DNA of 64,000 bases from Lytechinus pictus. Taxonomy: Eukaryota; Echinodermata; Echinoidea; Temnopleuroida; Toxopneustidae. The notes beneath the pieces were generated by a model. That model was given only the letters and a program-made list of their open reading frames with translations. It had not been told where the DNA came from and searched no databases. Where the stretch lies: contig NC_087253.1 of the NCBI RefSeq assembly GCF_037042905.1, forward strand, positions 11,823,001-11,887,000, written 5' to 3'. Below are positions 43,667 through 52,762 of the stretch, in pieces (the stretch's first letter is position 1; each line of letters starts with the position of its first letter). The position numbers were made by a program, and so were the translations under genes.

Positions 43667-44727
43667 CCCACAAATGTAATAATCGCCCAAAAATGTAATA
43701 ACGCCCACAAATGTAATAACACTTAACCCACAAATGTAATAATTTCACCCACAAATGTAATAATTTCACCCACAAATGTAATAATGCACTTTACCCACAA
43801 ATGTAATAATGTTTTAAACAACCGGGTCTGGAAAAAAGACTTTGCACTTTTGTGCTATATGAACACATTACTATAGGGTTTTAGTTTTTAGTTACTGGGT
43901 CTGGAGAAAAGACTATGCTTGATTCTCAATTTATACTCTTAGCGCATATTCACAATATGCGCCGTATAAGTAACAACCACAAAGACGTTAATTCCACCAG
44001 TTTAATTTGATTAACTGGGTCTGGAGAAAAGACTAAGCTCGATTCTCATTTTTATACCACTGGAATATCAGTATCGTATCTTAGTTTGGACTTATATTAT
44101 AATTTTTTTAATAACCGGGTCTGGAAAAAAGACTTTTGACTTATATTATGATTTTTCAAAACAACCGGGTCTGGAAAAAAGACTTTGGATATATTATAAT
44201 TTTTTAAACAACTGGGTCTGGAAAAAAGACTTTGGACTTATATTATGATTTTTTAATTAACCGGGTCTGGAAAAAGACTTTGCACTTTTGTGCTATATGA
44301 ACGCATTACTATATAGGATTTTAGTTTAGAACGGATTCGCCAAAAATCCCTTCAAATTTATTACATTTGTGGGTAAAGTCATTATTACATTTGTGGGCGA
44401 TCAAAAATTATTACATTTGTGGGTAAAGTGAGGATGCGCGATAGCTCAGTCGGTAGATCGGAGCGGGGAATTCGTATTCTGGTGACCCGGGTTCGATTCA
44501 CACTTGGTGCGCTAGTACCCTTTGGTAAGGCATTATATTAATCCTCTTTACCAGGTCCTTCGGAGAGGACCTTAAGCCGTCGGTCCTCTGGTTGCTTGCT
44601 TACAAGCATTCATGCTTTCTTAGCAATCAGGCCGAAAATCCCCACCAATCAATTACATTTGTGGGTGAAATTATTACATTTGTGGGTAAAGTGTTATTAC
44701 ATTTGTGGGTGCAACAGGGGGCACTGT
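43667..44727. mobile_element. Candidate transposon bounded by inverted arrays of CCCACAAATGTAATAA
   Basis: Seven copies of CCCACAAATGTAATAA in the first 140 bp and six inverse copies (TTATTACATTTGTGGG) at the right end, with variable 2-14-bp spacers. Between them are seven copies of ACCGGGTCTGGAAAAAAGAC (or ACTGGGTCTGGAGAAAAGAC), 45-110 bp apart. A SINE interrupts the right array. Such subterminal repeat arrays are usual binding sites for a transposase, but no protein is encoded. Confidence 0.65.
44432..44656 (+). mobile_element. tRNA-derived SINE, copy 3, inserted in the inverted array
   Basis: tRNA-like head GATAGCTCAGTCGGTAGATC (A-box) and GGGTTCGATTC (B-box), then a body with CCTTTGGTAAGGCATTATAT and GGTCCTTCGGAGAGGACC, a strong hairpin. 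Different body from the SINEs at 29806 and 30283. Confidence 0.7.
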
Positions 44728-44929
44728 GCCCCCACCCCCCAGGATCGCCGCCCCTGACTCTACTACAAGCTCAGGAAGCCGTTCCATGAATTGCAGGTTT
44801 TCTAAGTAAAACACAGTTCTTACGTTTCTTCAAGAGCTTTATGCCCGCAGCCCTCCCCGAGCTGGATTTATCCGTTTTTCAATGGACACTTAAAATGCCT
44901 GGAATATAAAAAAAATCTGAAATAATAAA

Positions 44930-45240
44930 TGTATCAGTCGATCTGTTTTTCATACCCCCTCCCTCCCTCTCCCTTAATTTCTCTTTTTACTTTTTCACAA
45001 TTAGGGCATATGCCTATAATATATTTATTATTTATCATTCATATCAGTGTTATTATCATTATTATTATTATTATCACTATTATTACTATTATCATTGGTA
45101 TTGTTGTTATTTTTATTATTATCATTTTTTATTGTTTCTTTTATTTATAATATTGATTGATTTATTTCTCTTTGTTATTCATTTTTTATTCATCTATTTT
45201 CATTTCTATTAATTAAATTATTTTTACATATTTAACTATT
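44930..45240. repeat. ATT/ATC-rich microsatellite region
   Basis: Imperfect (ATT)n and (ATC)n stretch, densest at 45045-45135. No gene. Confidence 0.7.
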
Positions 45241-45529
45241 TAATTTCTTGGGGGCGCATTCACCCTCCCTAAAACCAAGGGATTGTTTGAGTTTTTTTAC
45301 ATTAATTTGTTAAGAAATGGTGTTGCTCTTTGACATTCTTTGTTTAGTTGTCACGAAATTTTTGGCCGGAAAGTGCTACCAGAGATTATAGTGACGTACG
45401 TTTGACACCCCCCCCCCCCCCATTTTGTGCCAAAAACTTTTTCCCTCGATCCTGACGAGATTTTGAAATATACATGTACGTCATTCCCCATTCATTCCCT
45501 GAAAAAAAAAGTTAATGACCAGATCATCC

Positions 45530-45882
45530 GACTGGTACTGGTACCAATTGATTCCATTAAGTGAACTGATGGAAATTGGAATACTGGAATCAACTGGAAT
45601 CTAGTTCATGTAGTTGATTCCAGTTGACAGTTAGAAATACCAGTTGGAATACCAATTATCAACTGGTACCGGTTGGAAACACCTTCAACTGGTGCCAGTT
45701 TGGACCAGTTGAGGCTTGGAAACACCAGTTGTCAACTGGTACCATACAGTTAGGACTAGTTCGAAACACTGATTGCCAACTGCATGGTACCAGTTAGGAC
45801 CAGTTCGAAAACACCCATTGTCAACTGGACTGGTGCCAGTTAGAACTAGTTGGAAACACAATAAGTTGTCAACTGGTACCAG
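45530..45882. repeat. Degenerate ~58-bp tandem repeat made of GGTACCAGTT half-palindromes
   Basis: GTTGTCAACTGGTACCAGTT, GGACCAGTTCGAAACACC and variants recur five to six times. Both CAACTGGTACC and GGTACCAGTTG orientations occur, so each unit is itself partly palindromic. The right edge is cut by the TTAA element at 45883. Confidence 0.7.
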
Positions 45883-46506
45883 TTAAAGGGATGGTCCGTC
45901 CTAAAAATATTTATATCTAAGTAAATAGAGTAAAATCCACAGGGAAAAGGCTGAAAATTTCACCAAAATCAGACAACAAATAACAAAGTTATTGAATTTT
46001 AAAGTTTATCAATATTTTTGTGAAAACAGTTATATGCACATCGTCATGAATATTCATTAGGTAGGCTAATGATGTCACATACCCACTTTCCTTTTTCTTA
46101 TGTTATTGATACATGAAATCATAAATGTTTCATTATTTCATACACGTGTAAATGACGTGTCCTCATTATGGTGAAATAAGTTGCGGCAATACATAACTAA
46201 ACAGTAGGCCTACTTAATCAGTTGTCAATCCAATTGTTTTAGTTCTTGGTAGAAAGTTTTTTTAATAAACCTAATGTCATATTATAAAATACAAGAGAAC
46301 AAGTGGGGATATGACATCATCAGCCCACCTAATGAATATTCATTAAGACAAGCCTCGAACTGATTCACCGGAATAATGCAAATCTTTAAAATTCAATAAC
46401 TTCGTTATTTGTTATCCGATTCTGATCAAATTTTCAACATTTTGCTTTGTGAATTTTACTCTATTTATTGAGATATAAATATGTCCAGCCTGGACTACCC
46501 CTTTAA
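45883..46506. mobile_element. TTAA-flanked palindromic MITE, full copy 2
   Basis: Starts TTAAAGGGATGGTCCGTCCT and ends CCTGGACTACCCCTTTAA. Shares the GATGTCACATACCCACTTTC and GACATCATCAGCCCACCTAA blocks with 5437-6035 and 56250-56640. Inserted in the GGTACCAGTT tandem array. Confidence 0.85.
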
Positions 46507-47485
46507 GACCATGCAACGTACAGCATCAACAAAAATGCACGTGATGGAAACTGTTTAACATTTATTGATTTCAAGGTGAAGTTCACCTTTACAACTCTTT
46601 ACTCGATCCCTAATCATTCTATCTTATTTATCCTATCATTTAATCGTACATCCTAATCCTAACATCGTACACCAATCCACTGAGTCCTGTCATTGACTCC
46701 TATTTATAGAACAACTTTGCTATACTTGGCGGGCTACGGTTACTAACAATTTTCATATTATGTAACCTTGAAAATTTCACTTAGAATAACATGTTTTGAT
46801 TGAAATGATATGGTAATCGAACCACATACTTTTTTTAAACTTTTCATGGTGGAAATATTGAATAAACATGAATACGTTAATTGTTATAGCTATATTACCT
46901 AAAATTTTTGTCATTTACTGATGTAATAAATATTCATGAGTGCATGATTTAAAATCAGTCAAAGCTCCTTTTTTTAAATAAATTTTAGCCATTTTTTCAA
47001 TAGTGCAAATGGAGCGACTGTCCTTGAAATATACCCAATATATTAAAAAGTAAAAAGTTTGTTTTTAAAGGTGCAGCAGTTTCATTTGTTTTATTTTTAT
47101 CATATTTCTCGATTTTTCTTCATATATATTATGTTTCATATAAACAAATAATGCATAATATGAAATTACAAATAAATCATATAGAAAATAGATCAAGCCT
47201 AAATTAGTCACAAAAAAATATTTGAGTCAGAAAAATATGATGAGAACTATACCTATACACATGTATAAAAGCAATCTTTTATAACTGCATGCAGGTCCCG
47301 ATGACATAAGTTGTCAGTTATAAAGAGTTAGTAGACTGATCTAAGTTTATGACCATGGTATAAATTTTACTTTAATTTTGAAAACAGAAAACTGGATGGG
47401 GGAACAAGTATAAAAAAATAATAATCGTAGATTAGCCTGCACATATTAATATGCACATACATCCAGCTATACACACAAAGTCAGA
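46507..47485. other. AT-rich spacer, no gene seen
   Basis: Nothing recognisable on either strand. Confidence 0.4.
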
Positions 47486-47487
47486 CT

Positions 47488-48405
47488 GGGTGCAACTTTG
47501 TATTTTTCATGCTCCTAATTGGAGTACCCATAAATAGGTGCAGCATGACACTTTTCTGGTATTGGATTACCTTAAATAAGTGCAACTTTAATTTGCACCC
47601 TCCTGGTCTAATTCGAGTACCTTGATAACTTTCTACTTTTCCGGACCATGATAGGTGCAATTTTAATTGCACCTATATCTGGTCTTGGAGTACCTTGAAA
47701 GTTGCAAATATGTACCTTTCTGGATTTTGGAATACCATGATAGGTGCAAATTTGTACCATATGATTCTGGAGTTTGGAATACTTTGATAGCTGCAAATTT
47801 GTATCTTTCTGAACTTTGAATACATCGATAGGGGCATTAATTCTGTATATTTCTGGACTTCGGAATACCTTGATAGGTGCAAATTCTTACCTTTCTGAAC
47901 TTTGAATACATTGAAAGGTGCAATTTGTATATTTCTGAAGTCTGAATACCTTGATAGGTGCAAGTTTGTATCTTTCTGGACTTTGGAATACCTTGATAGG
48001 TGCAATTTTGTACCTTTTGGACTTTTAATAACTTGATAGGTGCAAGTTTGTACTTTTTGGACTTTGGAATTCATTGATATGTGCAAATTTGTACCTTTCT
48101 GAACTTTGAATACCTTGATAGGTGCAAATTTGTATCGTTTTGAACTTTGAATACCTTGAGATAGGTGCAAATTAGTGTATCCTTTTGAACTTTGAATAAC
48201 TTGAGATAGGTGCAAGTTTGTACCTTTTGGACTCTGGAATTCCTTGATAGGTGCAAGTCTGTACCTTTCTGAACTTTGAAATACCTTGATAGGTCCAATT
48301 AAATCTGTACCTTTCTGGTCTTGGGGTTCCTTAATAGGTGCCCCTTTGCACTGTCTTGTATTGGAGTACCTTTACCATGGAGATGCAACTTCACATATTA
48401 AATTT
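47488..48405. repeat. 42-bp minisatellite, about 21 degenerate copies
   Basis: Unit ACCTTGATAGGTGCAAATTT + GTACCTTTCTGAACTTTGAA(T), with central copies more regular than the edges. The 42-bp period keeps a minus-strand frame of up to 180 residues open (repeating KVQKGTNLHLSRYS). Coding is not supported: copies differ by frame-changing indels at the edges and no start or splice context is visible. Confidence 0.9.
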
Positions 48406-48754
48406 TCATACTAGAAAGTTGCAATGCTGCACCTGTACGAAGTGTACATAGCGTGGCATTGCTAAGTGTGCTGTTTGTTTTCTTCTTTGCAACAAAATTA
48501 CATTACACTAAGTGGCTAATATGATTGACCAATAGTGATTACAACAGTCCTGTAGCTTATAGATTCACACTTTTCTTAATATCTGTCAGATTTGTACGTT
48601 TTACCAACATGTCTCTGACTATAAGCCTTTAAACACGTTTTTGTTTGGGTTAGATTCCACCGACCATTATTTTATGAGTTCGTATGCCTGCATGTAGGCC
48701 TATATTGTTATCAAAAGTTTAGTAAATTCATGATTGTCTTCAACTGAAATGCCT

Positions 48755-48925
48755 GGTGTGTGTTTCATAAAGCTGTTCGTAAGATACGAATGACTTTACG
48801 CACGACTGGTGACCATTTCTTGTGCTATATGATATCCCTATGTAATTCATTTATGACCTAAGAACATGTTCCAGTCGTGCGTAAAGTTGTGCGTAACTTT
48901 ACGAACAGCTTTATGAAACACCCAG
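48755..48925. mobile_element. Palindromic MITE, GTTTCATAAAGCTGTTCGTAA family, copy 1
   Basis: Ends GTGTTTCATAAAGCTGTTCG and CGAACAGCTTTATGAAACAC; inner CTTTACGCACGACTGG is also inverted. It lies just beyond the 3' end of the sulfotransferase-like gene. Confidence 0.8.
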
Positions 48926-48967
48926 ATTGCCTAGGTCTCATAAAAATCAACTATGATAAAATTATAT

Positions 48968-50230
48968 TCATTGATTCTCGTCTTCAACCAGCTGGTCTGA
49001 TGATTCTTGAATAGGATCTTCCTCCTCCGCTGTCTGCTGTACCTCCGAAAGAGAGAACGCGGTTTTGTTGACGAATAACGAGTCTTTAAACCAAGTAAAG
49101 TTACTACCCAACATCTGGTATAACTGGCGGTCGTACCGGTGATAGAAAGATCGTAATGCATTAACCGTGTTCTGATCGGGCGAAGGGTATGATGGTTTCG
49201 ACGGAGGGCACAGGCTAAAGGGTCTTACCAAACAATATGACTTAGAACGCTTGTCGAATGCAACTGCGGAGTTTTCGAAGTAGCGCGGCACACCGATGAA
49301 GTCTTCGACAGCCTGGAGTACCGGTATCGGATCGGTTTCCAACCGATCGCCATCGACCGTCATTATCTGCGAACGACCGAACCATTCAAACCACCTCCGA
49401 AGATGAATCACGTACATGCCGACGTTGACGACACCGTTCCAAGTATGAATGTCGCCCCCATCGCTCATGACGGTCTTTGTGAAGGACTCGTCGATTTGAT
49501 GTAAACTATCAAGATATGGATACCGTTTTGTGTTTTTCACCCACCCTTTGTTTTTAACTTCCCCTGTAACAGAATGGGCAGAGTGGTATTCCAACAGTGC
49601 GCGCTTCACTGGATCCCGAATTATGACGATCAACTTCGGCTTTGGCACGATGTCATTTCGGATGCCGTCGGGTGCGGTGCTGCTAGCGAAGTAGTCCGAG
49701 CCCATTTCGACGGTGACCTGATCAGGGGACGTGTATGGCATTTTCTCCATGTACCATGGCATTCCTTTAACTCGGCGGAAAGTTGGTCTGTCGAAGTAAC
49801 GGATTGTGTCCGTCGAATGGAACATTACAGAAGGATGTCTATCAAGGAAAAAACGAAGACTTTCTTCTCCGCCTTCCTTCGCGCCAACTACGATGACGTC
49901 AGGTACCCGTTGCTTGCATCCGATGTCGTCTCGACTTTCAACGTCCAGGAGTTGGTTTCTCATAGAACGCGAGAGATGGTAGCATTGCCGCACCTCCGAT
50001 GTTTTCTTGAAGCGTATCGCGGTGCGGTTGTAAAAGTATCGTTTATTGCGCGCATCCCGCAAAATACTTTCCGACGCGGTAGCGCGTTTACCGATCGTCA
50101 GCACTGACGGTACCTTCCCGCTGCGGATGAGGAGTAATATTGCGCATGCGCAAAGGATTGCGCATAATGGAATGATTCTGTGCGCGTTTGTTCTATCCCT
50201 CCTCAGTGTGGAGAGACCGTTTCTTAGCAT
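48968..50230 (-). CDS. Heparan sulfate 3-O-sulfotransferase-like protein, probable pseudoenzyme
   Basis: Single-exon 420-residue type II membrane protein. The ATG at 50228-50230 is chosen; the frame is also open for two codons upstream but without ATG. Membrane anchor about residues 19-36, stem to about 105, sulfotransferase domain to about 385, then an acidic tail. The fold is clear from DVIVVGA (110s), MPWYMEKMPY, KLIVIIRDPVKRALLEY (200s), TVDGDRLETDP, and a Cys pair flanking a Pro-rich loop. Key family positions differ: the PAPS loop RKGGTRA is AKEGGEES (Lys replaced by E119), the catalytic NEVHFFD block is DTIRYFD (Glu to T142, His to R144), and EKTPAYF is EMGSDYF (Lys to M176). It probably resides in the Golgi but is unlikely to transfer sulfate. 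Reading frame fully open with no decay. Confidence 0.85.
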   Translation of the reverse strand: MLRNGLSTLRRDRTNAHRIIPLCAILCACAILLLIRSGKVPSVLTIGKRATASESILRDARNKRYFYNRTAIRFKKTSEVRQCYHLSRSMRNQLLDVESRDDIGCKQRVPDVIVVGAKEGGEESLRFFLDRHPSVMFHSTDTIRYFDRPTFRRVKGMPWYMEKMPYTSPDQVTVEMGSDYFASSTAPDGIRNDIVPKPKLIVIIRDPVKRALLEYHSAHSVTGEVKNKGWVKNTKRYPYLDSLHQIDESFTKTVMSDGGDIHTWNGVVNVGMYVIHLRRWFEWFGRSQIMTVDGDRLETDPIPVLQAVEDFIGVPRYFENSAVAFDKRSKSYCLVRPFSLCPPSKPSYPSPDQNTVNALRSFYHRYDRQLYQMLGSNFTWFKDSLFVNKTAFSLSEVQQTAEEEDPIQESSDQLVEDENQ

Positions 50231-51329
50231 TTTCAAACAATAATATCCTGGCCAGTCTGTGGTATAAGTATCGGTGAGTCAATGTTTTTTTGTCTCTGGT
50301 TTCCAAGTGCGTTCGGTTGCGAACCCTGACACTCGACACTCCGAGTAGCGCGATTCTCCACCGATGACAAAATTCACATCTACTGCCTCTGACGTCCTTT
50401 ATGACAAGGTTGGGGTATTCTGTGGAGAGGGAAATGAAAGCAAAGAGAATGATGCATAATGTAGCATTATAAGTTGCTGAACTAAATTTAAAACGAAGCA
50501 ATACGATTAATAAGAAACAAAGAACAACATTTAACAAGGAACAACAACTAACGACTACGAGATAACTTTTATATATATATAATGAAAATGACAACATTTG
50601 CAAATTGCTATCCACCACTATTTCTGCACTCCTTCCAGTGACTGGCTTCATCATCCCAGTATATAGCTTCCTTTATGAGCTGCCAAAGGGATTACTTCAT
50701 CAAGAGTATGAGCTCCTTTTCACTACTTAGAAAATCATTGAGGGACGGAAACCCCGCCCTTGCCCCCTCCCTTACAAAGTAGCGCCGCTCGGTCTGTATA
50801 GTGTTGCCATTTGGGCAGTTGGGTGATCCTGAACCCTGTCACCATTTTGTTGGATTTTTTTTCTTCAAATGGTTGATTGATTGATTTGATTGATTCATTT
50901 ATTTCCACACTTCATAAAAAGAACAATACAGTGTAAAGATGATTATTACAGAATACATTACAATATATTCCAATGCATAAAGAAAACATACACTATACAA
51001 AACAATAAACCAAAATCTGAACAAAATCAGACAAGAAGAGAAACAGTATATGTAAATGTGGGGGATCATTTAAAAAGTTAAAAACTTATAACATAATCCC
51101 AATTTTGTCAATAAAAGTTTGAGTTTTGCAGAGAAAGACTAGAAAAAAAATGGCATTGATTGTGAAGAAAGATGTTATTTGGTGGAGCTATCCATAAAGT
51201 GATTTAGATCATATTTTTTTTGTAAACTCAAGTTAGGTTTCAATGCAAGGGGTGGCAATATGAATTGTGCTCACATCGCTACCACCAGCACCATCATCGA
51301 ATTTCAAATCACCCATTGTCATTTTCAAT
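50231..51329. other. Upstream region of the sulfotransferase-like gene; no other gene seen
   Basis: GC-richer near 50280-50400, which may be promoter or 5'UTR. Contains a TATATATATA run at 50570-50580. No element ends recognised. Confidence 0.35.
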
Positions 51330-51945
51330 GGTAAATCGCCAATTTGTCCACTGCCAACTCGTCCACTCACCAAATGGTCTACCTTCATTTAGTCTAAAGC
51401 CATTCCGTACATCAAAATTTCGTCTAAAAAACGTTTGGTCCAATAACTATTTGGTCCAATCATCACTTCGTCACCAGTTCGTCTTTCGTCTCATAACCAG
51501 TTGGTCTAATATTCGTTTTACTTTCATTCATTTTGCCCAAACACTTATGGGGCGTTGCAAGAAACTTGCGATCAATTGCAAGTCTATTTTCGTTCCCGAA
51601 ATCAAGCATTTGCCGTGCAATTAATAGCAAATTTGCGATTGATTGCTTTAATATCTGCTCCCTGAAACAAGGAGTGTTATCTGATTTGCTAAAGTTAGAA
51701 GTGATCAATCAACTGTAAAATTGCAACATAATATTTGCGATTGATTGCAAATATTTTCTTGCAACACCCCCTTAGTCTGATTAGACCAAATGGTGAACTA
51801 AATGGCCATTGGACCAACTGGTTATTAGACGAAATGGTGAGTGAACGAAATGGCAGATAGACCATGTGGATATTGGACGAACCGATGGTAGACCATGCAA
51901 ATGAAAGTAGACGAGTTGGCAATTTGACGAATTGGCATTGGATCA
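51330..51945. mobile_element. Palindromic GTCYAAT-word element, copy 2, with nested insertion
   Basis: The left arm (AATTTGTCCACTGCCAACTC, TTTGGTCCAATAACTATTTG) and right arm (CAACTGGTTATTAGACGAAA, GACGAGTTGGCAATTTGACG) are inverted, homologous to 7100-7515. The centre is occupied by the element at 51545-51775. Confidence 0.75.
51545..51775. mobile_element. MITE nested in the palindromic word element
   Basis: Begins TTATGGGGCGTTGCAAGAAA and ends TTTCTTGCAACACCCCCTTA; CTTGCGATCAATTGCAAG-type words mirror across it. Same family as 5139-5398 and 55219-55440. Confidence 0.7.
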
Positions 51946-52004
51946 TTATGAAAATAAACCTTTGTCAATGCGTTCTAATCATAATTGTATCAATGGTTCT
52001 AATG

Positions 52005-52372
52005 TTACAGTCACACCGACGAAACCGTCTCCAAACCGACTGATGGTATGTCATTGGAAAGAACGTAATAGATTTCATCGGTCTGGAGTCGGTTTCGTTG
52101 GTGTGACTGTAACCGAAACCGACTCCAAACCGATCAATGGTATGTCATTGGTAATAACGTAATAGCTTTGATCGGTCTGGAGTCGGTTTCGTTGGTGTGA
52201 CTGTAACCGAAACCGACTCCAAACCGACCGATGACATATCATTGGTATTACGTAATAGCTTTGATCGGTCTGGAGTCGGTTTCGTTGGTGTGACTGTAAC
52301 CGAAACCGACTCCAAACCGACCGATGACATGTCATTGGTAATAACGTAATAGGTTTGGTCAGCATGTCGTCG
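52005..52372. repeat. ~94-bp tandem repeat of palindromic units, nearly four copies
   Basis: Each unit holds TCTGGAGTCGGTTTCGTTGG and its partial complement AACCGAAACCGACTCCAAAC around GTGTGACTGT, then a GATGACAT(G/A)TCATTGGTA palindrome and ATAACGTAATAG. The first copy is partial. A single diverged relative is at 54750-54860. Confidence 0.85.
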
Positions 52373-52600
52373 GGTCTCATTCATCGGTGTGAATGTGCAT
52401 AAAGTCTCAAGCAATTAAAAAGTTACTCTTGATGTGGAAACTAGAGAGCTAGAAGAATGCACAATGAAACCCATATTCATTATCAACGTCTGTTACATTA
52501 CGTCAAACCCCCGTTTGGAGAAAGACCGCAGTTCAGATTGCAAACTGCGGTTCTATACCCCATTTTGCGTTTGTAAATCCCAAAATCATTTCCAAGCCCA

Positions 52601-52762
52601 GGGGGCCGTTTCATAAAGCTGCTCGTAAGTTAAGAGCGACTTTAAGAACGACTGGTGATCCTTTCTCGCGCGCTAGATCTTCGCCAATGGTGTGTACCAT
52701 TTACCGCAAGACAGGATCACCAGTCGCTCTTTATTTACGAACAGCTTTATGAAACGCCCGCC
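52601..52762. mobile_element. Palindromic MITE, GTTTCATAAAGCTG family, copy 2
   Basis: GGCCGTTTCATAAAGCTGCT and GAACAGCTTTATGAAACGCC are inverted, with ACGACTGGTGATCC / GGATCACCAGTCG inside. Confidence 0.8.

Noticed and set aside
42558-43722. Several short minus-strand frames near 43.2-43.7 kb
   Set aside because: They follow GGGGCAC-word repeats and have no family resemblance or splice context.
44437-44510. Functional tRNA gene
   Set aside because: Same reason; the head continues into a SINE-like body and no proper anticodon stem is evident.
43667-44727. CRISPR-like array (short repeats with variable spacers)
   Set aside because: Spacers are too short (2-14 bp), repeats invert at the other end, and the surroundings are a eukaryotic genome with introns and SINEs.
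47673-48215. 180-codon minus-strand frame
   Set aside because: By-product of the 42-bp minisatellite; edges lose the frame through indels.
49574-50107. 177-codon plus-strand frame
   Set aside because: Antisense to the sulfotransferase-like coding sequence, whose codons and motifs explain the open frame.
50231-50236. Two extra in-frame codons upstream of the sulfotransferase-like start
   Set aside because: The upstream codon is TTG; the first ATG in frame is at 50228-50230, which is the expected eukaryotic start.
52075-52414. Overlapping 89- and 101-codon minus-strand frames
   Set aside because: Frames of the 94-bp palindromic tandem repeat.
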